From the NCBI GenBank assembly GCA_003157575.1, contig PMKA01000143.1:1-17758 (forward strand): 17,758 nt of DNA, given 5' to 3'. Positions 1 through 7,885 of the stretch are shown here, piece after piece. The notes below the pieces were generated by a model that worked only from the letters and a program-made list of their open reading frames with translations, was not told where the DNA came from and did no database searches. Source of the stretch: Opitutia bacterium (GTDB lineage: Bacteria > Verrucomicrobiota > Verrucomicrobiia > Opitutales > Opitutaceae). The translations under genes and the position numbers were made by a program. Each line of letters begins with the position of its first letter. Within the stretch, counting starts at the first letter, position 1.

Positions 1-1042
1 CCCAATGCGGATCGTCCCAGAAGCGCGCAGGACGGTACTTCTTAAAAAGCACGCTGTAGGAGCCGGCGCCGGTTCCAAACAACGGATGCTCGCCCGCCAG
101 TTTCCACCCCGCCCGCCACATCACGGCCCGCGAGATTTCCCCGCGGTTGCACAGCAGCTGGTCGATCCTCGCCCGGGCGCCGGAGTCGCCCAGATAAGTC
201 GCCGCCGCTGTCCCGGCGAGCAACAGGGCCACGATCAGAGACCAGCGCCAGCGCCGCACATCGCCGTGGAGCGCCAGCAACGGCCACGCAGTCAGCGCCA
301 CGGCCAGCGACAGCCACGCGCCGCGACTCAGCGTGAAGAAGACGCCCAGCGCAAAAAGCAGCGCGAGATAACCGCAGATCACCCTTTGCAACACCCCTGC
401 ACCGCGGCGGAAGGCCAGCGCGACCACGGCCGGCAGCAGCAGATTAAGAAAGGCGGCAAGGCTGTTAGGTATGCCGAAGGGGCCCCCCGAGCGTCCGAAG
501 AATTGTGGCGATTGCCGCCGGCCCATCGGCAGCCAGGCAGGATCGCGCAATTGCTGGTAGGCCGCCAACCCCACTGCCGCGACGCCCAAGGCGACCAATC
601 CCGCAAATAGCACGGTCCTTGCGCGTCCGGTGCGCACTCCGTGCAGCACGACCCAGAAGACTGCCGCCATCTGGAGCCAGCCCAGCCAGTCCCGCCAGCC
701 CAGCCAGGGCACCGGCGTGATCCACAGCGCCTGCGCCGCCCCGTACGCGAGGAACGGCAGAGTCGCCAGAGCAGCCCCGTGCAAGGCAGGCGGGGTGCGC
801 CGACAGGCTTCGATCGCGAACCACAATGCAAGCGTTGCGAGATTGAGCGCAGAGGTCACCACCATCGTCTCCGGGCGGTAACCTCCCAGGCAAAGCGTGG
901 TCCACCAAAGGTTCGCCAGCACGAGAATCACGATTGCCCATCCGCCGGAAGATTCGCGGGGAGCCGCGGGTATCCCCGCTTCGGAAAGCACCGCTCGCGA
1001 CGGCCGGCCAAGCAAACTTGGCCATTTATGAACAGAATTCAT
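1..1042 (-). CDS. O-antigen ligase-like polytopic membrane protein (Wzy_C family), C-terminus cut by window edge
   Basis: The reading frame is open on the minus strand from an ATG at 1040-1042 to the window edge, giving 347 residues without a stop. It is very hydrophobic, with many membrane segments starting with one around GGWAIVILVLANLWW. Motifs typical of the O-antigen ligase/polymerase (Wzy_C) family are visible: GIPNSLAAFLNLLLP, then FFTLSRGAWLSLAVAL (Ser239-Arg240-Gly241), and GTGAGSYSVLFKKYRP at about residues 323-338, the usual end of the large periplasmic loop. Known members join or polymerise lipid-linked glycans at the periplasmic face of the inner membrane. The rest of the protein, possibly with TPR repeats, lies outside the window. 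The substrate cannot be told. It is divergent from glutamine synthetase. There is no clear ribosome binding site; the ATG is the first in-frame start that keeps the first membrane segment. Confident on family, not on specific function. Confidence 0.82.
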   Translation of the reverse strand, partial: MNSVHKWPSLLGRPSRAVLSEAGIPAAPRESSGGWAIVILVLANLWWTTLCLGGYRPETMVVTSALNLATLALWFAIEACRRTPPALHGAALATLPFLAYGAAQALWITPVPWLGWRDWLGWLQMAAVFWVVLHGVRTGRARTVLFAGLVALGVAAVGLAAYQQLRDPAWLPMGRRQSPQFFGRSGGPFGIPNSLAAFLNLLLPAVVALAFRRGAGVLQRVICGYLALLFALGVFFTLSRGAWLSLAVALTAWPLLALHGDVRRWRWSLIVALLLAGTAAATYLGDSGARARIDQLLCNRGEISRAVMWRAGWKLAGEHPLFGTGAGSYSVLFKKYRPARFWDDPHW

Positions 1043-1151
1043 TCCGATTTGACGCTTGGCATTTAACGTGCTGGCAAAGATTGCATTTTTGCAGGCTGCA
1101 TCGAAAGCGAAATCGTTGACACGTTGTTTTATCTGTTACTTTTCAAGCGTG

Positions 1152-1170
1152 GATTCAGGTGCACTGAATC
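1152..1170. promoter_or_regulatory. Inverted repeat upstream of the sigma-54 promoter, candidate activator site
   Basis: The sequence is GATTCAG-GTGCA-CTGAATC, a perfect 7-bp inverted repeat with a 5-bp centre. It is centred about 68 bp upstream of the start point predicted from the sigma-54-like promoter at 1203-1218. Enhancer-binding activators of sigma-54 bind upstream dyads, so the position fits. The core contains TGCAC, which is shared with NtrC half-sites, but the full NtrC consensus is not there. The protein that binds is unknown. Confidence 0.4.
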
Positions 1171-1202
1171 ATTCCAGTCGTCCGCTAGAATTCATTAATC
1201 AA

Positions 1203-1218
1203 TGGCATAGTTGGTGCT
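1203..1218 (+). promoter_or_regulatory. Sigma-54 (RpoN) type promoter for glutamine synthetase
   Basis: TGGCATAGTTGGTGCT matches the established -24/-12 consensus TGGCAYRNNNNTTGCW at all specified positions except one (G instead of T at 1214). The invariant GG (1204-1205) and GC (1216-1217) are exactly 10 bp apart. Transcription should begin near 1228-1230, leaving a leader of about 95 nt before the ATG at 1325. Nitrogen-assimilation genes such as glutamine synthetase are classic sigma-54 targets in Proteobacteria; extending that to this organism is inference. Confidence 0.6.
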
Positions 1219-1324
1219 TTTTATCGTGGGTTTTCGCCAGGCCGGGTTGATTCCCCTTGGATCAAGTCGGCGTCCGGCAGGCGGAGACAGCGTGCCCTCT
1301 CAACCTCCACACCCGTATCCAAAC

Positions 1325-2359
1325 ATGGCAAGAATCAAACTAGAATACATCTGGCTCGACGGCTATACCCCCGTTGCCAGTCTCCGCAGCAAGACCAAGA
1401 TCGTAGACGGCGATGTCGCCACGTTTACGCTTGCCGACGCCCCCGTATGGGGATTCGACGGAAGCTCGACGCAGCAGGCCGAGGGCAAGAGCTCGGACTG
1501 CCTGCTCAAGCCGGTCGCGCTCTTCCCGGATATCACGCGGAAGAACGCATTCCTCGTCATGAACGAGGTGTTGCTGCCCAACGGCGAACCGCATCCGTCC
1601 AACACGCGCGCCACGATCCCCGACGATCCGGGCGCGTGGTTCGGCTTCGAGCAGGAGTATTTCCTGTACAAGGACGGCGCCCCGCTTGGCTTCCCCGTGG
1701 GCGGTTTCCCCTCTCCGCAGGGTCCTTACTACACCGGCGTCGGCTACAAGAACGTCGGTTCCATCGCGCGAAAGATCGTCGAGGAGCACATCGACATCTG
1801 CATCGCGGCCGGCATCAACATTGAGGGCATCAACGCCGAGGTCGCGAAGGGGCAGTGGGAATACCAGATCTTTGGCAAGGGATCCAAGAGCGCGGCCGAT
1901 CAGATGTGGGTGGCCCGTTACATCATGGCGCGCATTGGCGAGCAGTACGGCGTGGACGTCGAACTGCACTGCAAGCCGATCCTTGGCCGCTACAACCAGC
2001 CGCTCGACTGGAACGGCTCCGGAATGCACACGAATTTCTCGACCGCGTACCTCCGCGACGTCGGCGGGAAGAAGTATTTCGAGGCCCTCATGGCCGCGTT
2101 CGCCAAGCACATCGACGAACACATCGCGGTGTATGGACCGGACAACCACCTGCGCCTCACCGGCCTCCACGAGACGCAGTCGATCGACAAGTTCAATTAT
2201 GCATTGTCCGATCGCGGCGCCTCCGTCCGCATGCCCGTCAACTTCATCAAGAACGGATACCGCGGCTACCTCGAGGACCGGCGGCCGAATTCGGCCGCCG
2301 ACCCGTACCTGGTTGCCGGTCGCATTCTCAAGACCACCCAGACGGTTCCGACCACCTGA
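1325..2359 (+). CDS. glnII: Glutamine synthetase, type II (GSII, eukaryotic-type)
   Basis: Makes glutamine from glutamate, ammonia and ATP in the cytoplasm, the main entry of ammonium into metabolism. The 344 residues match the short GSII class (about 340-370) rather than the 470-residue GSI. N-terminal beta-grasp domain: IKLEYIWLDGY (about 4-14) and VWGFDGSSTQQAEG (41-54). Catalytic domain: FGFEQEYFLY (106-115), GFPSPQGPYYTGVG (127-140), INAEVAKGQWEYQ (169-181), NGSGMHTNFST (230-240), and NHLRLTGLHE (274-283), with the Arg-rich end RGYLEDRRPNSAADPY (313-328). Start: an in-frame TTG at 1211 lies inside the promoter, and GSII homologues begin just before the LEYIWLDGY segment, so the ATG at 1325 is chosen; it has no strong ribosome binding site. 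It is a monocistronic unit, with a sigma-54-like promoter before it and a terminator after it, so nitrogen control is likely. Confidence 0.95.
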   Translation: MARIKLEYIWLDGYTPVASLRSKTKIVDGDVATFTLADAPVWGFDGSSTQQAEGKSSDCLLKPVALFPDITRKNAFLVMNEVLLPNGEPHPSNTRATIPDDPGAWFGFEQEYFLYKDGAPLGFPVGGFPSPQGPYYTGVGYKNVGSIARKIVEEHIDICIAAGINIEGINAEVAKGQWEYQIFGKGSKSAADQMWVARYIMARIGEQYGVDVELHCKPILGRYNQPLDWNGSGMHTNFSTAYLRDVGGKKYFEALMAAFAKHIDEHIAVYGPDNHLRLTGLHETQSIDKFNYALSDRGASVRMPVNFIKNGYRGYLEDRRPNSAADPYLVAGRILKTTQTVPTT

Positions 2360-2388
2360 AGCGGGGATCCTCAAAAACAGTCTCCACG

Positions 2389-2421
2389 AAACGCCATCCC
2401 GAAGGGGGTGGCGTTTTTTTT
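2389..2421 (+). terminator. Rho-independent terminator of glutamine synthetase
   Basis: A 10-bp stem ACGCCATCCC (2391-2400) pairs with GGGGTGGCGT (2405-2414), with one G-U pair, around a GAAG loop. It is followed at once by eight T residues (2414-2421) and preceded by A residues. It lies 30 bp after the glutamine synthetase stop codon. Confidence 0.9.
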
Positions 2422-2662
2422 CGGCCGGATTCCGCCCTCCCGCGATCCCTCCGCTGCGATCGCTGAAGCCCCGGCCCGACGTCCGGCACATCGTTTGATT
2501 GCCTTTGGCTGCCGCCTGGGTCACACGGGAGCCAGTCCTGTGAGAACCGTCTTGACAGTCCTGGCAAAGCCGTCTCCGGAAGATCACCGGCGCGCGCCTC
2601 TGCGCAGCCGCCCTGGGTTGGCGCTGTCGTCGCAGGCGGCGTGACGAAATCCATTGATCCCG

Positions 2663-5600
2663 ATGGGAAGATCCGCCTTCAGGTCATGTCTGATCCTGGC
2701 CCTGATGCTCGGCATCCTGCCGGCCGCCAGGGCGGCTGACACGGCGTCGCAGAAAGGCCCGGCGTCGATCCGGGTGGTCATGGACGACAACTATCCTCCG
2801 TTCGTCTTCATGGACCGGGAGGGCAGGGCGCAGGGGATCCTCATCGACCAGTGGCGCCTCTGGGAGCGGAAGACGGGAATCCGCGTCGAGATTCAGACGA
2901 TGGACTGGGCGGACGCGCTCCGCCGGATGCGGGCGCGGGAATTCGACGTCATCGACACCGTTTTCGAGACGCCGGAACGCGACGAATTTCTCTCATTCTC
3001 GGCCCCGTACCAGAGCATCGAGGTCCCGGCGTTCTTCGACCGGGAGATCGCCGGCATCACCGACGCGCAGTCGCTCCGCGGCTTCGTGGTCGGGGTGAAG
3101 GCGGGCGATGCGGCTGTCGACCGCCTTCGTAAGGAAGGTGTGGATACTCTCCTGGCGTTTCCCAACTACGAAAGCGTCGTCCGGGCGGCCGGGAGCCGCA
3201 AGGTGACCGTTTTCGTCGCCGACAGGCCGCCGGCGCTCTATTTCCTGCACAAGTTCGGCCTGCAGGATGCGTTCCGGCAGTCGGCCCCGCTCTACGCCGG
3301 CGAATTCCACCGCGCGGTGGCAAAGGGGAACACGGCCCTGCTGCGGACCATTGAGGACGGTTTTGCCCTCATCACGCCCCGGGAGGCCCGGGCGATCTCC
3401 GACAAATGGTACGGCGTCGGGAACGCGGGATGGAGCTCGCTGCGATGGCTTGCGCCCCTCGCAGCCGGGATCGCCCTGATCCTGCTGTGCCTCGCCGTGT
3501 GGAACCGGACGCTGCAGAACACCGTGCGCCGGCGCGCCGCGGAACTGGGCGCCAGCGAGCAGCGGCAGCGCAATGCGCAGGAACAGCTGGCCGCGATGCT
3601 TGACGCGCTTCCGGACTTTCTCTTCGAGGTGGACCGGGCGGGCCGGATAACCGATTACCGCGCCCCGCCCCTCGCGGCTCTCTACCGCCCTCCCGAATCC
3701 TTCATAGGACGGACGTTTGCCGAGGTCCTGCCGCCCGAAGCGGGCGCCGTGCTTGAGGCGGGGCTCGCCGAGGCTGCGGCCAGGGGACGTCACTTCGGCG
3801 GCGTCTTCCGGCTGCCGATGCCGGAAGGCGAGCGCTGGTTTGAGCTTTCGATCGCGCGCAAGAGTGCGGCCGCTCCCGAGGATCCGCGTTTTATCGTGCT
3901 GGTCCGCGACGTTTCCCCCCGCGTTCTCGCCGAGCAGGCGCGGAGGGCCGGCGAGATCCAGATGCGGCATGTGCTGGAGGCTGCCAACTGCCTGTTGTGG
4001 CATGCCCGCGTGGTCAAGCGGGATTCCGGCGGATTTGACTGGCATCTCTACGTTCCCCCATCGGATCTGTACCGGAAGCTGTTCGGAGCCGACCCTGGCG
4101 ACCCTCCGGAGCTGGACTGGAAGCGGCTTGAGGTGGCCGAAGTCGACTCGATGCACGCGAACTATATTGGAGCGATGACGTCCGGGGCGCCGGGCTACGA
4201 ACAGGAATTCCACGTGGTCGTCGGCGGCAGGAAGATCTGGCTGCGGGAGCAGGTGTCGATCGCCGCGACGCGCGAGCGCGAGTGGGAGCTGGTCGGGGTC
4301 ATAACGGACATTACCGAGCGGAAAGGAACGGAAGCGACGCTCCGGGAGAGCGAGAGCCGCCTGGCCGGCATCATCGAATCGGCGATGGATGCAATCGTCA
4401 CGGCGGACGAGGCGGGGACGATCGTCGTCTTTAATCATGCGGCCGAGGAGATCTTCCGATGTCCGGCCGGCGAGGCGATCGGGCGGTCCGTCGAGCGCTT
4501 CATCCCCGAGAAATCGCGGGACGTCCACAAGGCCTGGCTCCTCGGGAAAGTCAGGCAGAAGGAGGTCGGGCAGGAGTTCCGCGCCGTCAGCGGGACGGCT
4601 CTTCGGGCGGAAGGAGAGGAGTTTCCGGTCGAGGCGTCGGTGTGCTCCATCGAAGTGAACGGACGCCGGTTCTTCACGGTGATCCTGCGTGACATGACGG
4701 AGCGGGTCCGGGCGGAGGCGGCGCGAAAGACCCTGGAGGAGCAGGTGCTGCTCTCGCAGCGGCTCGAAAGCGTCGGACGGCTTGCAGGGGGGATTGCGCA
4801 CGACCTGAACAACATCCTGACCCCGGTGCTGTTGGGCGTGCCCATGTTGCGCGATCCCTCCAACTCGCCGGACGTGCAGGAAACCCTCGACGCGATGGAG
4901 ATCAGCGCCAAGCGTGGCGCCGCGATCATCCGGCAGCTCCTGACGTTCAGCCGGGGCGGGGGCGGGGAGCACGCGCCGGTCCAGCTGACGCTCATCGTCC
5001 GCGACATGTGTGCGATCATCCGTGAGACGTTCCCGAAGAACATCGCCACCAAGACCGATTTCCCGCCGGTGGTGTGGACCGTCAACGGCAACCGCACCCA
5101 GCTTCACCAGGTGCTGATGAACCTTTGTGTGAACGCCCGCGATGCAATGCCCTCCGGCGGCACGCTCAGCCTCGTGCTTGAGAATGTCGAACTGGATGAG
5201 GAGTTTGCAGCCATGACGCCGGGAATCATCCCCGGCCCCCATGTTCTCCTGAGCGTCACGGACACGGGGGTGGGCATACCGCCGGAAGTCCTCGACAAGA
5301 TCTTCGACCCGTTCTTCACGACCAAGGACGTCGGCAGGGGGACAGGGCTGGGCCTTTCAACCGTGCTCGGAATAGCGAAAAGCCATGGCGGGATCGTCCG
5401 CGTCACATCGCGGATCGGCGAGGGCACGCAGTTCCGGGTCTATCTGCCCGCCGTTCCCGGGAGCAGGACACGGTCCGAGACGCGATGGCCTTCCGTTCCC
5501 TCAGGGGAGGGCGAGCTTATCCTGGTCGTCGACGACGAGGTGGCCGTGCGGATGGTGACGAGGAAGGCGCTTGAGAAGCACAACTATCGCGTGGTGGAGG

Positions 5601-5962
5601 CGGCCGACGGGCGCGAGGCGCTCGCGCGCTATTCCGAGAATCGGGAGACGATTGCGGCGGTGGTCACCGATCTGCTGATGCCCGTGCTCGACGGGCCCGC
5701 ATTCATCCGGGAACTGCGGCGGCTCGGTGCGGATCTGCCGGTGATCGCCGCGAGCGGGCACGTGGACGGCGCCGGCCTTTCCGATGACGAGATGAAACAG
5801 GTGCAGGCGATCCTGCCCAAACCGTACCTCGCTGACGAGCTGTTGTTCTGTCTGCGGGGAGTCCTTCATACGAAGCCGAAGCCCGCGGCGGCGGACGCCG
5901 CCGGCCCGCAGGGCGCGCCATCATCAGGGCCGGCGGGGCCCGCCATGCGGAAAGATCAGTGA
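2663..5962 (+). CDS. Hybrid sensor histidine kinase: periplasmic solute-binding domain, TM, three PAS-like domains, kinase core, receiver
   Basis: Membrane-bound two-component sensor, 1,099 residues. Order: signal peptide (1-25); SBP_bac_3-type periplasmic binding domain (about 36-252, opening IRVVMDDNYPPFVF), as in amino-acid-binding proteins; one TM helix (about 263-281); short coiled coil; PAS-like regions at about 308-425, 434-555 and 563-685; HisKA with phospho-acceptor His713 in GGIAHDLNNIL; HATPase with N-box NLCVN (820-824), DTGVGIP from 867 and GRGTGLGLS (891-899); a C-terminal receiver with phospho-acceptor Asp1003 in TDLLMPVLDG. All catalytic motifs are intact. The ligand is probably a small polar molecule such as an amino acid; this is inference from the domain. 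No separate response regulator lies next to it. Start: ATG at 2663 is preferred; an in-frame TTG at 2654 would add three residues. Neither has a clear ribosome binding site. Confidence 0.93.
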   Translation: MGRSAFRSCLILALMLGILPAARAADTASQKGPASIRVVMDDNYPPFVFMDREGRAQGILIDQWRLWERKTGIRVEIQTMDWADALRRMRAREFDVIDTVFETPERDEFLSFSAPYQSIEVPAFFDREIAGITDAQSLRGFVVGVKAGDAAVDRLRKEGVDTLLAFPNYESVVRAAGSRKVTVFVADRPPALYFLHKFGLQDAFRQSAPLYAGEFHRAVAKGNTALLRTIEDGFALITPREARAISDKWYGVGNAGWSSLRWLAPLAAGIALILLCLAVWNRTLQNTVRRRAAELGASEQRQRNAQEQLAAMLDALPDFLFEVDRAGRITDYRAPPLAALYRPPESFIGRTFAEVLPPEAGAVLEAGLAEAAARGRHFGGVFRLPMPEGERWFELSIARKSAAAPEDPRFIVLVRDVSPRVLAEQARRAGEIQMRHVLEAANCLLWHARVVKRDSGGFDWHLYVPPSDLYRKLFGADPGDPPELDWKRLEVAEVDSMHANYIGAMTSGAPGYEQEFHVVVGGRKIWLREQVSIAATREREWELVGVITDITERKGTEATLRESESRLAGIIESAMDAIVTADEAGTIVVFNHAAEEIFRCPAGEAIGRSVERFIPEKSRDVHKAWLLGKVRQKEVGQEFRAVSGTALRAEGEEFPVEASVCSIEVNGRRFFTVILRDMTERVRAEAARKTLEEQVLLSQRLESVGRLAGGIAHDLNNILTPVLLGVPMLRDPSNSPDVQETLDAMEISAKRGAAIIRQLLTFSRGGGGEHAPVQLTLIVRDMCAIIRETFPKNIATKTDFPPVVWTVNGNRTQLHQVLMNLCVNARDAMPSGGTLSLVLENVELDEEFAAMTPGIIPGPHVLLSVTDTGVGIPPEVLDKIFDPFFTTKDVGRGTGLGLSTVLGIAKSHGGIVRVTSRIGEGTQFRVYLPAVPGSRTRSETRWPSVPSGEGELILVVDDEVAVRMVTRKALEKHNYRVVEAADGREALARYSENRETIAAVVTDLLMPVLDGPAFIRELRRLGADLPVIAASGHVDGAGLSDDEMKQVQAILPKPYLADELLFCLRGVLHTKPKPAAADAAGPQGAPSSGPAGPAMRKDQ

Positions 5963-6278
5963 CGTCTTCCGGGCATCGCTTCGGATATTTCTGTTTTCAG
6001 CCCGAATCGTCGTCTGTGGCGACGAGAAGGCTGAGGAGGCCGAGGATTGCGACTGCGAAGAGGATGTTCAAAATGAGGGCGCCGTCCGGCGGCTGCCGGG
6101 GGCGCCGGGCGCATGATAACCGGCCCGGTCCCTCAAGGGAAATGCACGCAAGGACTGACAGTAATGCCGTTCCGGCATAAGCCCGCACTCCTTCCCGCGA
6201 AAGGAGGCGCGGGCTGCTGGGACGGACTGCGGTTGCAGCCGTGATCGGGGGCATGGAAACGAACGCGGGGCGCCCTGG
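5963..6278. other. Convergent intergenic region with two stem-loops and a possible small membrane ORF
   Basis: This 316-bp gap separates the sensor kinase from the converging HAAS gene. It holds two strong stem-loops: ATGCCG-TTC-CGGCAT at 6164-6178, and at 6181-6214 a longer one in which GCCCGC pairs with GCGGGC and CTCCTT with AAGGAG inside it. Neither has a T tract on either strand, so they are not classical intrinsic terminators, although their position between convergent genes fits a bidirectional transcription stop. The only possible gene is the small minus-strand frame listed separately. Confidence 0.5.
5997..6254 (-). CDS. Possible small membrane protein (doubtful)
   Basis: An 85-residue frame begins 24 bp after the HAAS gene stop, on the same strand. 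Its last 30 residues look like a real membrane segment with an acidic tail: ALILNILFAVAILGLLSLLV followed by ATDDDSG. Codons in this part end mostly in C or G, as in real genes of this window. A weaker hydrophobic stretch lies at about 27-41. Against it: no ribosome binding site, a middle with poor codon use, and two stem-loops inside. A shorter true ORF covering only the C-terminal helix is possible, but no good start codon is seen. I do not recognise a family. Confidence 0.25.
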   Translation of the reverse strand: MPPITAATAVRPSSPRLLSREGVRAYAGTALLSVLACISLEGPGRLSCARRPRQPPDGALILNILFAVAILGLLSLLVATDDDSG

Positions 6279-7292
6279 CTACGCTTTGGTTGGCAGTACC
6301 CCGGGCGGGGGGGTGCGCAGAAGGCGGATCGCCCGCCGCAGCGGTTGGATGAAAACCGCGAACGCAGCGACGAAGAGGAGCGGTCCGACCAGGCGCATCG
6401 CCGGGTCGATCTGGGGCAATCTGGCCGGCCCGTGCAGTTCGGAGCGCGTGGCGATCAGATACACGACGACGGCGGCCAGAAGACCGACCGCGACCTCGAT
6501 CCACCGGGTCAGCGGGGTCCACCGGCGCTGGCCGAGCACGACAAGATTGAGTCCGAGGGCGGCGGTGAGCCAGAGGTTGATCGCGAACAGGGGAAGCTGC
6601 ACCCCGAACGCGGCGAGCGGCAGAAATTCCGGCGCGCTGCCATCGCGCACCATGAAGACTCCGATCCATTGGGGAATCGCATTTACCATCCAGAGGACGA
6701 AGCAGACGAAACAGATTCCCACGGTCAGTCCGGGCGCATTGATCCGATCCTCCCGGGCGCTCGGCACGGCCGGAAGGTCGCGGGCGTGCCACGGTCGGGC
6801 CGGCGACGGGCGCCGCGATTGGAGGCGCTCGAAGATCGCCAGGACGAGCACCACCCAGGCGAACAGTCCGATTGCGGCCTGGATATAGCGTCCCGCCGTC
6901 GAGGCAAGGGTCGCCAGGCCGAATCCCGGGGCCGCGCCGCCGAAACCGGCGGCCGAACTGAGCAGGGTGGTGAGCACGACTGCGACGGCCACGACTGCCA
7001 GGCCGGCTTTCATGATCCGGAGGAACACCGGATAGTAGCGGGGGCCGACGAGGTATTGCGGCCGGTTGTCATACCGCCGGGCGACGGCAGCCGGTTCGCC
7101 GAGCTCCTCAAGCACGGCGGCGGTGAGTGCGGCGTCGGGCGTTTGCGCGGGGTCGTGGGACCGCTCTTCGAGTTTGTCCTCGATGAGGGTGCGCAGTTCC
7201 CGGGTGATGTCGTCCCTTTGCGCCCGGGGGAGTTCGTCGCCCACCGCGTACAGGTATCGATCGATCAGTTCGGTGCTCTCGTTTGGGTTCAT
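6279..7292 (-). CDS. HAAS-domain membrane protein, partner of PadR regulator
   Basis: 337 residues. The N-terminal 80 residues resemble the HAAS signalling domain: a helical segment ELIDRYLYAVGDELPRAQRD, then a second half ending VLEELGEPAAVARRY. About six membrane helices follow (roughly 94-115, 135-156, 188-212, 226-252, 265-283 and 299-317) with basic loops and a short basic tail. HAAS proteins are commonly coded next to PadR-family regulators and are thought to work with them in sensing envelope or lipid-related stress; the exact role is unknown. Its ATG (7290-7292) overlaps the stop of the PadR gene as ATGA, so the two are translationally coupled in one operon. Confident on architecture, low on function. 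Confidence 0.85.
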   Translation of the reverse strand: MNPNESTELIDRYLYAVGDELPRAQRDDITRELRTLIEDKLEERSHDPAQTPDAALTAAVLEELGEPAAVARRYDNRPQYLVGPRYYPVFLRIMKAGLAVVAVAVVLTTLLSSAAGFGGAAPGFGLATLASTAGRYIQAAIGLFAWVVLVLAIFERLQSRRPSPARPWHARDLPAVPSAREDRINAPGLTVGICFVCFVLWMVNAIPQWIGVFMVRDGSAPEFLPLAAFGVQLPLFAINLWLTAALGLNLVVLGQRRWTPLTRWIEVAVGLLAAVVVYLIATRSELHGPARLPQIDPAMRLVGPLLFVAAFAVFIQPLRRAIRLLRTPPPGVLPTKA

Positions 7293-7624
7293 GACAGCAA
7301 TCCTCCGATGTTCTTGTTGAAAGTCTTCCATTCCCGGGTGAGGTCGCGCAGCAACGCATCCCCGGCGGCGTTCCGGCGGTAGTAGCGCCGCGGGCGCTGT
7401 TCCTCGAGCGCCCAGCGGCTCGCGAGCAATCCCTGGCTCTCGAGGCGCCGCAGCAGGGGGTAGAGCGTTCCCTCGTCGATCTCGACGCCGTGGTCGGCGA
7501 GCCACCGCTTCAACGAATAGCCGTATTCCTCCTGTTTCAGCCCGGCGAGCACCGCGAGGACGATCCCGCCGCGGCGAATCTCCGGGACGAGCGCATCGAG
7601 CAGAGACTGGTTGGTGTCCGTCAT
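7289..7624 (-). CDS. PadR family transcriptional regulator
   Basis: 111 residues, the size of short (subfamily 2) PadR proteins. The winged-helix core is clear: IRRGGIVLAVLAGLKQEEYG (about 17-36), then the recognition region VEIDEGTLYPLLRRLESQGL (47-66) and the wing RPRRYYRRNAAGDALL (77-92), ending with the Trp-containing dimer helix. DEGTLYPLLRRLE is the PadR hallmark. The ATG at 7624 fits the family N-terminus; frames further upstream would add unrelated residues. There is no Shine-Dalgarno. It is the first gene of a two-gene operon with the HAAS protein. The upstream repeats at 7623-7658 suggest autoregulation, as is usual for PadR proteins. Confidence 0.92.
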   Translation of the reverse strand: MTDTNQSLLDALVPEIRRGGIVLAVLAGLKQEEYGYSLKRWLADHGVEIDEGTLYPLLRRLESQGLLASRWALEEQRPRRYYRRNAAGDALLRDLTREWKTFNKNIGGLLS

Positions 7625-7658
7625 ACTGTGGCACACGATACTGTTTGATGCACAGTAT
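7623..7658. promoter_or_regulatory. Candidate PadR operator: three evenly spaced ATACTGT half-sites
   Basis: ATACTGTG occurs at 7623, ATACTGTT at 7638, and the inverse ACAGTAT ends at 7658; the three six-base cores (ATACTG/CAGTAT) start 15 bp apart. The second and third form a perfect dyad, ATACTGT (7638-7644) and ACAGTAT (7652-7658), with a 7-bp spacer. The block directly abuts the PadR start codon. On the minus strand, TTGAAT and TATCGT with a 16-bp spacer give a weak possible promoter inside it. PadR proteins usually bind AT-rich dyads of this kind next to their own gene. Confidence 0.55.
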
Positions 7659-7818
7659 TCAAACATAAAATGCCCGATGCCAAAAAAGCGCCGCGCAGGT
7701 CTCCCGTCGGCGGGCATTCTTCGGAACAGGGGTCTCGATTGATGGCGTCCGGATGAACCGCGTCAGCGGGCAGCGGGCCAGTTTCAGCGGAGCAGCGTCA
7801 AGTTGTGGAGGGTGGTGG

Positions 7819-7876
7819 CCGCCTGCCGCAACTGTCAGCAGGCGGACCCACACCGTCCGGGCGGGCGATGCCCGCC
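7819..7876. repeat. Two stem-loops upstream of the nucleotidyltransferase pair
   Basis: CCGCCTGC (7819-7826) pairs with GCAGGCGG (7838-7845) around an 11-base loop, and GGCGGGC (7860-7866) pairs perfectly with GCCCGCC (7870-7876) around GAT. No T tract follows. They lie in the 295-bp gap between the divergent PadR and nucleotidyltransferase operons, in which I see no gene. They may insulate the two units, but that is a guess. Confidence 0.4.
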
Positions 7877-7885
7877 AGATTTCAA

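Noticed and set aside
1116..1142. TTGACA at 1116-1121 as the promoter of glutamine synthetase
   Set aside because: No acceptable -10 box lies at 16-18 bp; the best nearby hexamer (TACTTT) has a 15-bp spacer and poor match. The sigma-54-like element at 1203 is much better.
2552..2580. TTGACA at 2552-2557 as a promoter for the sensor kinase
   Set aside because: The -10 position reads TCCGGA. Only the -35 half matches, so no promoter is called in the 2422-2662 gap; nothing else is evident there.
1340..2587. A 415-codon open frame opposite glutamine synthetase
   Set aside because: Shadow of the glutamine synthetase gene; it also runs through the terminator at 2389-2421.
2993..5242. A 749-codon open frame opposite the sensor kinase
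   Set aside because: High GC leaves the antisense strand open. The protein has no recognisable domain, while the forward strand encodes intact kinase motifs throughout.
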